In this document: positions 51,135 to 60,426 of the stretch, piece after piece
Position numbering within the stretch: position 1 is the stretch's first letter
Layout of the letters: every line of letters begins with the position of its first letter
NCBI GenBank assembly: GCA_038131595.1
Contig: JAYPPR010000008.1
Location: 372,001 to 436,000 of the forward strand
Source: UBA9926 sp038131595
Lineage (GTDB): Bacteria > Pseudomonadota > Gammaproteobacteria > Pseudomonadales > Azotimanducaceae
DNA length: 64,000 nt
Reading direction: 5' to 3'
Program-made: the position numbers and the translations under genes
The notes under the pieces: generated by a model
Database searches by the model: none
Told to the model about the DNA's origin: nothing
The model's input: the letters and a program-made list of their open reading frames with translations, nothing else

Positions 51135-52973
51135 GTGACACGCCTACCCGTCATTGTTGGTTTTGGAGGCATTAATCCAGCGGGCCGAAGCTCTGGCCAC
51201 CACGGCTACCGCCGAATGGTGTACGACGCCCTCGATGCCTCGAAGAAAGCTTCCACAATTGCTTCGCTCAGTGCGCTAATGGGACGGTCCGTCACCGAAG
51301 AGGAAGCCCTGGCAAGCACGCTGATTCGGAAGCTCGAGCACAATCTGTTTGATCCAAACTACTACAGAGCCAATCGACAAGCTGAGATTCACGGAGAAGG
51401 GGCATCCCCACTTTCCTTCAAACTCAAGAAGAACCAACTGCCTGAGCACATTCCTCCTTCGTGGACGGTCCAGGATGCTGAAAGCGGAATGGTGATGGTG
51501 ACCGCTCCTGAGTCCACCGAGGTGTTCTTTCGTGATCTACGAGCGTCAAAGGTTAACGCTGCCGGTCAGCTACCCAGTGGTTTTGCTCCCGATCAGCTCT
51601 ATCAAAGCCGAAGTCATCCTCGGGGTTTGCAGCTGACCGTATACGGCGCATCGGACGCGATCCAGTCGCTAGGTATACCCTGGGAAACCGTCCGGCAACG
51701 AGTCCCAGGCGACCAAATTGCGGTTTACGCCAGCAGCGCAATGGGTCAGCTTGATTTCAATGGATCAGGCGGGATGTTGCAGTCGGCCCTTTTGGGCAAG
51801 CGCGTGAGCGCAAAGAACTGCCCACTGGGACTCGCCGAAATGACCGCGGATTTCGTCAACGCTTATGTGATCGGCAGTGTTGGCGCAACCGGTGCCAACG
51901 TCGGCGCATGTGCCACCTTCCTTTACAACCTGCGTCAAGGCATGGAAGACATCCGCTCAGGCCGATATCGGGTGGCAGTCATTGGATCCAGCGAGGCACC
52001 GCTGACACCAGAGATTATTGAAGGGTACCGAACGATGGGGGCACTCGCTGAAGACGATGCCCTGATCAAGTTAGATGGGACCGGCAAGCTTGATCACCGA
52101 CGGGCTTGCCGGCCGTTTGCTGACAATTGCGGTTTTACGCTCGCTGAAGCATCGCAATTTGTCATCCTCTTCGATGATGAACTCGCGCTAGAGCTGGGCG
52201 CTCACATCTACGCGGGCGTTGGGGATGTCTTTGTCAATGCCGATGGGTTCAAGAAATCGATACCGGGTCCGGGCATCGGGAACTACGTTACAGTTGGCAA
52301 GGCTATGGGCACGGTTCGAGCGATTCTGGGGGACAAAGCCCTATCGGAGCGCAGTTATATGCAAGCGCACGGCACCGGCACCCCGCAAAATCGAGTGACC
52401 GAGTCGCACATTTTTGATGCCATGGCGAAGGCTTTCGGCATCAAGGATTGGCCTGTGGCAGCGATCAAAGCCTACCTTGGTCACTCACTCGCGTGTGCAT
52501 CGGGGGATCAAATTATCGCTTCGCTTGGTGTTTGGCAGGATGGGGTGATTCCGGGCATCGTCACCTCGAAACAGCTCGCTGAAGACGTTCACCACGATCA
52601 TCTCAACTTCTTGTTATCGCACCACGTTGACGATCCCGATCGCATGCAAGCCACGCTCATTAACTCGAAAGGATTCGGCGGGAACAATGCAACCGCGGCG
52701 CTGCTGTCTCCCTCGGTCACGACGCAAATGCTAGAGAAGCGACACGGTAAAGCTGCCTTACGCTCACATGCTGCGCGCCATGAGCAGGTTGCCGAGCAAA
52801 CCATTGCCTACGATGAGGCATGTATACGCGGCGAAAACCATGTGATTTATCAATTCGGCGAGGGAGTAATCGAGGGACCAGCGCTTGGGATCAATAGCGA
52901 GACCATTCATATCCCGGGCCTAGATCAACCCATTACTCTCTCTGTCCCTAATCCCTACGAAGATATGAGCTAG
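51135..52973 (+). CDS. FabY-like beta-ketoacyl synthase
   Basis: A 612-residue ketosynthase related to Pseudomonas FabY, which starts fatty-acid synthesis by condensing acetyl-CoA with malonyl-ACP. The N-terminus VIVGFGGINPAGRSSGHHGYRRMVYDAL is the family lead. The active Cys is in VGACATFLYNLRQGMEDI, and the His residues are in MQAHGTGTPQNRVTE and AYLGHSLACASGDQI. It is longer than FabB/F (~410), with extra N-terminal sequence, which is usual for FabY. It starts with GTG at 51135, with GGAGAG 10 bases upstream. Its last 4 bases overlap the convergent prfC stop (52970-52973). Confidence 0.88.
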   Translation: MTRLPVIVGFGGINPAGRSSGHHGYRRMVYDALDASKKASTIASLSALMGRSVTEEEALASTLIRKLEHNLFDPNYYRANRQAEIHGEGASPLSFKLKKNQLPEHIPPSWTVQDAESGMVMVTAPESTEVFFRDLRASKVNAAGQLPSGFAPDQLYQSRSHPRGLQLTVYGASDAIQSLGIPWETVRQRVPGDQIAVYASSAMGQLDFNGSGGMLQSALLGKRVSAKNCPLGLAEMTADFVNAYVIGSVGATGANVGACATFLYNLRQGMEDIRSGRYRVAVIGSSEAPLTPEIIEGYRTMGALAEDDALIKLDGTGKLDHRRACRPFADNCGFTLAEASQFVILFDDELALELGAHIYAGVGDVFVNADGFKKSIPGPGIGNYVTVGKAMGTVRAILGDKALSERSYMQAHGTGTPQNRVTESHIFDAMAKAFGIKDWPVAAIKAYLGHSLACASGDQIIASLGVWQDGVIPGIVTSKQLAEDVHHDHLNFLLSHHVDDPDRMQATLINSKGFGGNNATAALLSPSVTTQMLEKRHGKAALRSHAARHEQVAEQTIAYDEACIRGENHVIYQFGEGVIEGPALGINSETIHIPGLDQPITLSVPNPYEDMS

Positions 52974-54538
52974 GTAATTTCCCGAGTCGCGCGAAAACGA
53001 ACGTCGGGCCAGCGTTCCTCCATCAGTGATAGATTGACGCGGGATGGAGCAAGGTAGGTAAGGTGGCCACCGCCATCGAGCGCCAGATTCGCATCGGCTT
53101 TCTTTTTGAAATCGGCGAGCATTTTCGCATCATCGCATTCCACCCAGCGCGCGGTTGCAACCGACACCGGCTCGTAAGCGCAATCCACTTTGTACTCATC
53201 GAGTAATCGATAAACAACAACGTCAAACTGAAGCACACCCACGGCACCCAAAATCAAGTCATTAGACGCTACTGGCATGAAAAGCTGAGTCGCTCCCTCC
53301 TCTGAGAGTTGGGTCAGGCCTTGTCGCAGTTGCTTACTCTTCAATGGATCTTTCAATCTCACTCTGCGGAAGAGTTCGGGCGCAAAGTGGGGAACACCGG
53401 TATATCTCGCTTTTCGACCCGCTGTAAACGTATCGCCGATCTGGATGGTGCCGTGATTGTGGAGCCCGATGATGTCCCCAGCGTAGGCGACCCCCGTGGC
53501 AGCTCGCTCGCCTGCTAAGAATGTGACCGCGTCAGACACTTTGACATCTTTGCCAACCCTGACGTGATGCATCTTCATCCCTTGGGAGTACTCACCCGAG
53601 CAAACCCTCAGGAATGCAATACGATCTCTGTGCTTTGGATCCATGTTGGCCTGAATCTTAAACACGAAGCCGGAAAACTCAGGCTCTTCCGGCGCTACCA
53701 GCCCATCATTGGTTTCTCTCGCCTGTGGCGGCGGGGCCACATCAACGAACCCATCCAGCATTTCCATCACGCCAAAATTTCGTAATGCCGATCCAAAATA
53801 GACGGGGGTCAATTGCCCTTCTTGGTACATCGCTAAGTCAAACGAGTGCGCTGCTCCGCGAACCAGTTCGACTTCATCAACGAAATCCTGCCACCGATCC
53901 CCCAGGTACGCTTTTGCATCGTCACTATCCAGGCCATCAATCGTCTCTGTCTCAAGCTGATCTTTGCCACTGAAGCAATAAATACGGTCTTCATAGAGGT
54001 GGTAGACCCCTTTAAAGGAAGCGCCCATTTCAATGGGCCAGGTCATCGGAGCACATGCGATATCGAGAATCCGCTCGATCTCATCGAGCACCTCTATCGG
54101 GTCACGAATTTCACGATCAAGTTTGTTGATAAACGTTAGTATCGGCGTGTCACGAAGTCGACAAACCTCCATCAACTTGATGGTTCGATCCTCAACCCCT
54201 TTTGCCCCGTCAATGACCATCAGCACCGAATCGACGGCCGTCAGGGTGCGATAGGTATCTTCGGAAAAGTCCTCGTGACCTGGGGTATCGAGCAGATTGA
54301 CGACACAATCTCGATAGGGAAATTGCATGACCGATGTGGTCACCGAAATGCCCCGCTCCTTTTCGAGCGTCATCCAATCGCTGGTGGCATAGCGATCCGA
54401 CTTTTTCCCTTTCACAGTGCCAGCAACCTGGATGGCTTTACCCCAGAGCAGCAACTTTTCGGTGATCGTTGTTTTTCCAGCGTCAGGGTGAGAAATGATG
54501 GCGAACGTGCGTCTTCGAGCCATCTCGGACTGAGACAT
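52970..54538 (-). CDS. prfC: Peptide chain release factor 3
   Basis: A 522-residue GTPase that removes RF1/RF2 from the ribosome after termination. G1 is SHPDAGKTTITEKLL, G2/switch region KERGISVTTSVMQF, G3 DTPGHEDFSEDTYR, G4 FINKLDREIRDP. The downstream RF3-specific PVYFGSALRNFGVMEMLDGF and C-terminal YEPVSVATARWVECDD and APSRVNLSLMEERWP are typical. It ends in a 4-base convergent overlap with FabY. Upstream rimI and the holD-like gene match the E. coli block holD-rimI-yjjG-prfC minus yjjG. Confidence 0.97.
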   Translation of the reverse strand: MSQSEMARRRTFAIISHPDAGKTTITEKLLLWGKAIQVAGTVKGKKSDRYATSDWMTLEKERGISVTTSVMQFPYRDCVVNLLDTPGHEDFSEDTYRTLTAVDSVLMVIDGAKGVEDRTIKLMEVCRLRDTPILTFINKLDREIRDPIEVLDEIERILDIACAPMTWPIEMGASFKGVYHLYEDRIYCFSGKDQLETETIDGLDSDDAKAYLGDRWQDFVDEVELVRGAAHSFDLAMYQEGQLTPVYFGSALRNFGVMEMLDGFVDVAPPPQARETNDGLVAPEEPEFSGFVFKIQANMDPKHRDRIAFLRVCSGEYSQGMKMHHVRVGKDVKVSDAVTFLAGERAATGVAYAGDIIGLHNHGTIQIGDTFTAGRKARYTGVPHFAPELFRRVRLKDPLKSKQLRQGLTQLSEEGATQLFMPVASNDLILGAVGVLQFDVVVYRLLDEYKVDCAYEPVSVATARWVECDDAKMLADFKKKADANLALDGGGHLTYLAPSRVNLSLMEERWPDVRFRATREIT

Positions 54539-54602
54539 GACTGACCCCGTTTACAGGATGATGATTTCGAGGAGCCGGATTATACATGAGCGCCTCATCG
54601 GG

Positions 54603-55058
54603 TCATAAGCTGAGCACTTTAGCCATTAAGATCGCGTCCTCACGGCCACCATCTGCAGGATAGTAGCCTTTTCTCCGACCCGTCTCGTTAAATCCGGCGC
54701 ACTCATAGAGCCCTATCGCCGCAGCATTGGACGCCCTCACCTCGAGGAACATCTCTCTCGCGCCTTGACTCTCTGCGCGGCTGATCACTGCTTTCAGCGC
54801 GCTGGTTCCCAATCCTCGCCCTTGGTTCTGCGGATGAATACAGATATTGAGCAAATGCGCTTCATCCAAGATGTACTTCATCACGGCATGACCCACAATC
54901 TCCCCGCGCACTACCGCCACCCAACATTGATCGTTGCCGTTTAAGCTCTGGCGCATCACGGTTTGAGACCACGGGAATTCATAGGCTGCATTTTCATTAC
55001 CCATGACAAAGGGCAAATCAATGTGACGCATCGACCTCAGGATTAGTTCGCTTTGCAC
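54603..55058 (-). CDS. rimI: Ribosomal-protein S18 N-alpha-acetyltransferase RimI
   Basis: A 151-residue GNAT protein. It has IVGHAVMKYILDEAHLLNICIHPQNQGRGLGTSALKAVI with the Q/RxxGxG/A acetyl-CoA loop, then EMFLEVRASNAAAIGLYECAGFNETGRRKGYYP, typical of RimI. It acetylates the N-terminal Ala of S18. It lies 9 bases from the holD-like gene and 64 from prfC. RimI is also a candidate for N-acetylating other proteins in bacteria. Confidence 0.93.
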   Translation of the reverse strand: MQSELILRSMRHIDLPFVMGNENAAYEFPWSQTVMRQSLNGNDQCWVAVVRGEIVGHAVMKYILDEAHLLNICIHPQNQGRGLGTSALKAVISRAESQGAREMFLEVRASNAAAIGLYECAGFNETGRRKGYYPADGGREDAILMAKVLSL

Positions 55059-55067
55059 GCTAACCGG

Positions 55068-55757
55068 CTAGCCATTTTGACTGAGGGTTTCCCACAATCG
55101 ACGTTTCATATCCGTTTGAGGCAAGGTTTCTCTACTGAGGGCCAAGTCAATCCACCTCACGTCCTTTGAGACCAAACCGAGCAAGTCGATAATGCCCTTT
55201 CCCTCGCTGGCTGACACCGTGTCATCCAGGATGATAACGCCAACCTGCGCACTGCTTCGTTTGACGGTCGCGACTAGTTCAGACGGCAGGTCGGCACCGG
55301 CTTGCTTCCAGGCCATACGAGACAGCGATCGGACCTCCAAGCCGTTGTAAGCCCGCACCACATCATCGGCAAACTGGACGAGACGGCCCTCTTCCTGGTC
55401 TCGCTCTGCGACCACACAAATCAGCAGCGTTCGATAGTCATAAAACGCAGCATGTAACTCGCGGCTCGCGGCAATGTCGCCCACCGCGGCCGAGGCAACA
55501 TCTGCAGCCTCTGGAGAGGATGAGGCCTTCTCTGCTAGCACCTGGACGCTATCAGCACGCGCTGGCCCGTTGGGGCTAACGTTGGTTAAGTCGCGATCAT
55601 CGACGGACCGTTGTGGCTCAACTGACGGAGCCTGTACTTCATCGGCCTCGCCTGCCGAACTGACTGCGGCACTCGTATTGGACCGCCCTCGAAGGCGCCA
55701 AACATCAATGCCCATGGCTTCAAGTCGGATTCTCTGTAAATTGGTTTTATTCGACAT
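55068..55757 (-). CDS. HolD-like (DNA polymerase III psi) protein, extended
   Basis: A 229-residue protein directly upstream of rimI and prfC, the place of holD in E. coli. Residues ~5-25 (LQRIRLEAMGIDVWRLRGR) resemble the chi-binding N-terminus of psi, whose E. coli version has an LGI-x-x-W-x-LR pattern. Residues ~25-100 are Ala/Ser-rich and likely disordered. ~105-210 form a folded domain (AAFYDYRTLLICVVAERDQEE and VGVIILDDTVS) that may match the psi globular part. The C-terminus has MKRRLWETLSQNG, like the W-x-x-I/L of HolD ends. E. coli psi is only 137 residues, so a long linker is inserted. A partner HolC is present in the window. Confidence 0.65.
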   Translation of the reverse strand: MSNKTNLQRIRLEAMGIDVWRLRGRSNTSAAVSSAGEADEVQAPSVEPQRSVDDRDLTNVSPNGPARADSVQVLAEKASSSPEAADVASAAVGDIAASRELHAAFYDYRTLLICVVAERDQEEGRLVQFADDVVRAYNGLEVRSLSRMAWKQAGADLPSELVATVKRSSAQVGVIILDDTVSASEGKGIIDLLGLVSKDVRWIDLALSRETLPQTDMKRRLWETLSQNG

Positions 55758-56086
55758 GCTTCTTACCGCACCCAGTTAACGCACCTAACGCTCATGCTGC
55801 TTGTTTCAGATTTCTTTCTATTTTTTTCGAGCTTCGTATCTGGCTTTTTTCTGGCTCTTTTCAGCCTTTATACGATCTTCTGTTCGGCTCGCTTTTCATC
55901 GCAGTTTTAAACGCACTTTTCATCGCACTTTTCATCGCACGTTCGTCGTTCTTCTCATCGTGATTTGCGAATCGCTCAACGGGCTTCGCGAATCCTTTGT
56001 TAACCGCTTTCTGGGAATCATTAAATAATCAGACCGCAGAATGCTCTCTAGCAACCCCTGGTCGATCTAATTCGCGCCGCTCTCGA
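55758..56086. other. Intergenic region upstream of the holD-like gene
   Basis: A 329-bp gap between two minus-strand genes. On the holD-like sense strand it is purine-rich and A-rich (many GAAAA runs). It contains the 12-bp repeats at 55889-55947. The plus-strand frame 55801-56028 encodes only Phe/Arg-rich repeat peptide and has no ribosome binding site, so I reject it. No clear promoter or terminator was found. Confidence 0.4.
55889..55947. repeat. 12-bp degenerate tandem repeat, about five copies
   Basis: Copies of CGCACTTTTCAT occur at 55912-55923 and 55924-55935 exactly, with related units CGCAGTTTTAAA (55900-55911), CGCACGTTCGTC (55936-55947) and a shorter TCGCTTTTCAT (55889-55899). It is non-coding and upstream of the holD-like gene. 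Confidence 0.8.
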
Positions 56087-57271
56087 TCAAAAGTAATAGC
56101 GAATGCCGACGTAAACCACATGAGGGTTCCATCCAAATTCACTCCCAAGTTCGACGCCCGCAGGAGTAATCGCGATTTCCTCGTCCCCGTCAAACCGATA
56201 ATACCCGGCCTGAACGCTCCATGCGTCAGAAAGGTAGCGGTCGACGGATGCTTGAAAAAAACTCGACCGATCGTCCAGATTCAAAATCGCCTGGGCAGCA
56301 ATACTAGTAACGCCTGACAATTGCGCACTTAGCCCAGTCAGCACATACCGTCTGGCGAGCAAAAAGACACCAAAGTTTTGATAAGCATCGGGATGTTCGG
56401 TTGCTAGATAGCGGGAAACATCTTGCTCGCCAGCACCATTGTAGTGAAGCTCAAGCATCCAAAGACCGGTCGCGGCAAATCCTCCATCAATACCAATACT
56501 CGAGCGCCAATAGGACTCTCTGCCTGAGACACGCGCTGCCTCCCACCAGAGTCCAAATTGACCTGCAGCACCGTTAGCCGCGAATCCAGCAAGGCGATAA
56601 TCTGGGCGCTCGATCCATGTTGCGGCGAGATCAACGCCTCTCGCGTTGGTAATCCATCGACCAAACCATGCTGATTCCTCAGGCTTCCCTTCAGCTCCCG
56701 ATATCCATCCCGCATCGATCATGGATAAATCCCCCAATGACCGTTCAAACCGAATGGCATCAACACCGGGTCGGTATTCAGTATCTAAGACCCGCAGATC
56801 AAACGGTAGAAAAACGTCCGTCGGACTAATGATTCGAGCCGAGCCCAGCGATAACGCCTGACGCCCTAAGGTGATATCCCAAGCCCCTCTCGCAAGCCGC
56901 ACATTGGCACGGTCCAATGACTGTTGACCTCTGCTCTTTTTGCCGCTAGCAAATACAGTGTTCAGATCATCAAAGCGATAACGCCCTTGGGCACCTGTTC
57001 TCAGCAATTGGGAGTCACCCATCCACTCCCGAGACCCAAAAAGACCTTGAATTTCGTAATGAAATTCAGTGCTCCAATCGAGTCCTTTTGGCTCCCACAT
57101 CAGTCGCAAACTGCTCTCTTGAACCGCCTGGCGTGGAATCTCGATGTCTCCATTGGTTTGCTCGAACTGGACGAGCGAGAAATTCTTCAAGTAACCGGAG
57201 AACGTTTCATCAGCCCAGCTAGCGTGAGCGATGCATAGGCCAACTAGCAGTGCCCAGCGCCAAGCTTTCAC
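56087..57271 (-). CDS. Outer-membrane beta-barrel of the ABC/LolA-like operon
   Basis: A 394-residue exported protein. The signal peptide (WALLVGLCIAHASWA) is followed by FSGYLKNFSLVQFEQ and alternating amphipathic strands, and the end is HVVYVGIRYYF with a terminal aromatic, a barrel signature. DITLGRQALSLGSARIISPTDVF is a recurrent porin-like block. It is last in a five-gene operon; its start overlaps the ATPase stop by 4 bases (57268-57271). With two FtsX-type permeases and a LolA-like protein upstream, a role in receiving or exporting a lipid or lipoprotein is inferred. Other barrels with this sequence are annotated only as hypothetical or DUF1302-like. Confidence 0.82.
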   Translation of the reverse strand: MKAWRWALLVGLCIAHASWADETFSGYLKNFSLVQFEQTNGDIEIPRQAVQESSLRLMWEPKGLDWSTEFHYEIQGLFGSREWMGDSQLLRTGAQGRYRFDDLNTVFASGKKSRGQQSLDRANVRLARGAWDITLGRQALSLGSARIISPTDVFLPFDLRVLDTEYRPGVDAIRFERSLGDLSMIDAGWISGAEGKPEESAWFGRWITNARGVDLAATWIERPDYRLAGFAANGAAGQFGLWWEAARVSGRESYWRSSIGIDGGFAATGLWMLELHYNGAGEQDVSRYLATEHPDAYQNFGVFLLARRYVLTGLSAQLSGVTSIAAQAILNLDDRSSFFQASVDRYLSDAWSVQAGYYRFDGDEEIAITPAGVELGSEFGWNPHVVYVGIRYYF

Positions 57272-57981
57272 AATCGCTCTGGTGCCTCATCTTTTGTAAC
57301 CATGCCGTCCTCTAACCAGACAAGCCGTCTCGCACGCTCGATAATTTTTTGATCGTGCGTCGAGAAGAGAAACGTCACGCCCTCGTTTTCGTTCAGTTCC
57401 CGCATCGTCTCGAGCAACGCAACGCCCGTCTTCGAATCAAGATTGGCCGTTGGCTCATCCGCCAAAATAATATCTGGACTCGACGCCATCGCTCTTGCAA
57501 CCGCCACCCGTTGCTGCTGCCCCCCAGATAGTTCCGCAGGCCGACGATGCCCGAGCCCATCGAGACCGACCATCTTTAACATCTCATCCACTCGCTTTCT
57601 TCGGTCTCGAGCCGCAAGTCCCTGAAGCAGCATGATGTATTCAATATTCTCTGCAGCCGATAACACAGGGATGAGGTTATAGGACTGGAAAATAAACCCG
57701 ATATGATCCCGCCGAAAGTCTGACATTTCTGCTGAGGACATGCTCGTCAAGTTCATACCTGCAAGCGCTATGTGTCCTTCATCCGGCTCGTCCAGCCCAC
57801 CGATCAGATTGAGCAGTGTTGACTTGCCGGACCCGCTTGGTCCAACAAGCGCCGCGAATTCGCCACTCTCTACCGTTAATGAGACCCCGCCCACCGCCGT
57901 CACCAGCGCAGCTCCCTCACCGAACCGACGAACCACCTGGTCGGTATAAATGACCGGCGTGTCTGTCTCTTGCTCTGTCAT
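57268..57981 (-). CDS. LolD-like ABC transporter ATPase
   Basis: A 237-residue ATPase of the MacB/LolD/FtsE group. Walker A GPSGSGKST spans residues 47-55. The Q-loop is FIFQSYNLIPVLSAAENI, the signature LSGGQQQRVAVARAMA, Walker B IILADEPTANLDSKTG, and the H-loop FSTHDQK. It powers the mechanotransmission of the two FtsX-type permeases upstream (10-base gap) rather than import. The true LolCDE set handles lipoproteins; here the partners are a LolA-like protein and a barrel, so it is probably a specialised paralogue. Confidence 0.95.
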   Translation of the reverse strand: MTEQETDTPVIYTDQVVRRFGEGAALVTAVGGVSLTVESGEFAALVGPSGSGKSTLLNLIGGLDEPDEGHIALAGMNLTSMSSAEMSDFRRDHIGFIFQSYNLIPVLSAAENIEYIMLLQGLAARDRRKRVDEMLKMVGLDGLGHRRPAELSGGQQQRVAVARAMASSPDIILADEPTANLDSKTGVALLETMRELNENEGVTFLFSTHDQKIIERARRLVWLEDGMVTKDEAPERL

Positions 57982-57991
57982 CTCAGTCTCC

Positions 57992-59209
57992 TTAGAGGGA
58001 ACGTTTGATCGCCTCGGCAGGCGTTATCTTTGCCGCGTAAAGCGCTGGATAGAGTGCTGTGAGCAACGTCAGCCCGATCAAAAACCAAGATGCCTCAAGG
58101 AACTGGTTAACCAACATGACAGGACGAATTCGCTCGGGAATCACGACGCCACCGACTTCCATCTGACCTAGCCCCAGCCCCTCTCGCTCAAGGTAGTCCC
58201 CGACGAAATAAGCAATGAGCACCCCAATGGCTACACTCGCTAATGCCATCAGCAAAGACTCAAGAACAATCAGGCGACCGATCCACCAGGGCCGCGTCCC
58301 AATTGCCTTCGTAACTGCAAACTCATACAACCTTTCATAAATCGACATGAATATGGAGTTCACAACGCCAAGCGCTGCTAACAAAAACAACACCAGCCCC
58401 AGTATCAACCGTCCAAAGCCCGTCATCTCGAGCATGCCACCAATCGAGGGCTGCAACTTGAGCCAACCCTCGGCGGCAGTTTGGTCATCGCGCACGCGAT
58501 CGTAGAGGGGAAGATCCGCTTCATTGGCTCGATCACGGTTCTCGAATCGGATCACGAACTGATGGGTCCCGTCACCGATCATCAGCATCTCGCGCGCGGC
58601 TTCAAGGTCGATAAAAGCGAGTCGATCATCCAATTCACTTGGGCCGAAATTGAGTACGCCAGACACTCGAAAAAGCCTTTGGACGAGCTCATTACCCTCA
58701 ACAGAAGAGGTCGTAAGGACAATACGATCACCTAATCCCACTTCAAGCTTCTCGGCTAGACTGTCTCCGAGGAGCAAATCACTCCCTTTGGTAATCGGCG
58801 AGCCCTCAACCTGAGCCTCTCGAATCCGGCTCACTGCCTTCTCTTGCTCGTGATCAATGCCATAAATCATGACGCCTTGCGTTGCGTAGCTCGACGCCAA
58901 CATGGCGGGAGTCATAACCCGTTCACTAAAAGCACGGACATCTTGATCCAATGCGAGCATCTCACGAAGAGGAACTGTATTGTCCAAATACAGGGAAGGG
59001 TCGAAACGTTCCCTGAAGCCCTGGTGGTAGATTTGCGCCTCGCCCTCTAGCGTATCGGTCAGGCTATCCACCATGAGCCGGCTCACGCCCACCATCATTC
59101 CGTCCATTAAGATCATGATGACTAACGCGCTCGTGAGCAAAAGACAGGTCAATGCAGTTCGACGGGTGTTTCGAAGCAAGTTTCTAAAGGCAAGCTTGAG
59201 AATGAGCAT
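57992..59209 (-). CDS. FtsX/MacB-type ABC permease 1
   Basis: A 405-residue inner-membrane permease. One TM helix near the N-terminus (RTALTCLLLTSALVIMILMDGMM) is followed by a large periplasmic domain (~40-260) and three C-terminal TMs including the coupling element YEFAVTKAIGTRPWWIGRLIVLESLLMALASV. It ends AAKITPAEAIKRSL, the usual FtsX-family end. Its start overlaps the stop of permease 2 by one base (59209). Together with permease 2 and the ATPase it forms a heterodimeric type VII ABC system. Confidence 0.92.
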   Translation of the reverse strand: MLILKLAFRNLLRNTRRTALTCLLLTSALVIMILMDGMMVGVSRLMVDSLTDTLEGEAQIYHQGFRERFDPSLYLDNTVPLREMLALDQDVRAFSERVMTPAMLASSYATQGVMIYGIDHEQEKAVSRIREAQVEGSPITKGSDLLLGDSLAEKLEVGLGDRIVLTTSSVEGNELVQRLFRVSGVLNFGPSELDDRLAFIDLEAAREMLMIGDGTHQFVIRFENRDRANEADLPLYDRVRDDQTAAEGWLKLQPSIGGMLEMTGFGRLILGLVLFLLAALGVVNSIFMSIYERLYEFAVTKAIGTRPWWIGRLIVLESLLMALASVAIGVLIAYFVGDYLEREGLGLGQMEVGGVVIPERIRPVMLVNQFLEASWFLIGLTLLTALYPALYAAKITPAEAIKRSL

Positions 59210-60426
59210 TAGTAGTGCCTCATCGCTTCAACCGGGCGAACCCGAGCGGCTCGCCAACCCGGCGGCAAACTCACCACCAATGCAGACACCAAAATCAGGG
59301 TCATCGGCATGACCAATACGTAGGCCGAGAGCATGCCTCGATAATGCGAGAATGCGACGCCCCCCATATCAATGGGATCAGCCAACTCGAACCCCACGTT
59401 GGTAAACCAGTAAACGAGCGGGAACACGGCAAGAAGACCGACTGCAATTGCAGCAGACGCTAACATGACGGTTTCTAGCGCCACCAGTTGAACCAGCCTG
59501 CCTGGCCGGCAACCCATAGCCCGAAGCACGCCAAATTCTCGGGTGCGCTCAAGCACGGACATGAGCACGGTGTTCAGAACGCCAATGAACACGAGGAAAA
59601 TGATCAGCCCGAGGCCAAACTTGTTTCCCTCTCTGTCTGCTTGCATCGTTTGGTAAAACGTTGATTCGATGACCTGCCAAGGCGAGACCTCAAGGTTCGG
59701 AAATTGCTGTTGCAGATCCTCCGCTGCCGTACTGGCATCACCAATATCGTCTAGTCGAAGTGCGATTTGATGGACCGCGTCATCCAGCGCCAAAAACGCT
59801 TGGGCGGCGCTGAGCGGCAGGTAGACCGTCATTCGATCGGATGACTTCTCATTGCCTACTACCCCCACCACCTCATAAAGGTCATTCGCAATGCTGCCAT
59901 CGGCGCCTTGACCAATCAGAACCAGACCATCGCCAACGCTGATGCCAAGCGCGCGTGAGATGCCGAGCCCAATCATGGCCGGTGTGGTCGGCCCGGCGGC
60001 CGCCTCGCTCAGGTAAACGCCTTCGGTTACTTTCTCCCGCAGGTGAGTCACCGATGCCTCTAATTGCCCATCAATGCCGACCACTTGCACTGGCGATGAT
60101 TTTTCTTCTCCATAAGCGAGCGCAGCAGATAAGACTCGCGGTGCGACACCGACAATATTGGGCGCACTCTGCAAGGATGAAACCACTTGACTCGATTCCC
60201 GAATGACCCGCTGGGTCCTCGGTTGCACGCGATAATCCGGGGCGTGCAACTGCACATGGCCGACCCGATCGCGCGTGAATATTTCAATCATGTTGCCGTA
60301 ACTGCCTTCAATCAGCGATACAGCAAAGGTAATCAGAAAGTAGCCACCCGCGATGGATATCCCTGTCAGAATCGATCGCCGCTTTTGCCGAAGCAGATTG
60401 CGCCAGGCCAACTGGAGCTCAAGCAC
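59209..60426 (-). CDS. FtsX/MacB-type ABC permease 2
   Basis: A 405-residue inner-membrane permease with the same architecture as its neighbour but diverged sequence. The N-terminus is LAWRNLLRQKRRSILTGISIAGGYFLITF, the periplasmic domain carries QRVIRESSQVVSSLQSAPNIV, and the C-terminal part has RTREFGVLRAMGCRPGRLVQLVALETVML and ends AARVRPVEAMRHY. Its start overlaps the LolA-like gene stop by one base (60426). Two distinct permeases match LolC/LolE heterodimers rather than LolF-type homodimers. Confidence 0.92.
   Translation of the reverse strand: MLELQLAWRNLLRQKRRSILTGISIAGGYFLITFAVSLIEGSYGNMIEIFTRDRVGHVQLHAPDYRVQPRTQRVIRESSQVVSSLQSAPNIVGVAPRVLSAALAYGEEKSSPVQVVGIDGQLEASVTHLREKVTEGVYLSEAAAGPTTPAMIGLGISRALGISVGDGLVLIGQGADGSIANDLYEVVGVVGNEKSSDRMTVYLPLSAAQAFLALDDAVHQIALRLDDIGDASTAAEDLQQQFPNLEVSPWQVIESTFYQTMQADREGNKFGLGLIIFLVFIGVLNTVLMSVLERTREFGVLRAMGCRPGRLVQLVALETVMLASAAIAVGLLAVFPLVYWFTNVGFELADPIDMGGVAFSHYRGMLSAYVLVMPMTLILVSALVVSLPPGWRAARVRPVEAMRHY

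Noticed and set aside
55801..56028. 75-residue Phe/Arg-rich ORF
   Set aside because: It is the translation of 12-bp repeats (HRTFHRTF) with no ribosome binding site.
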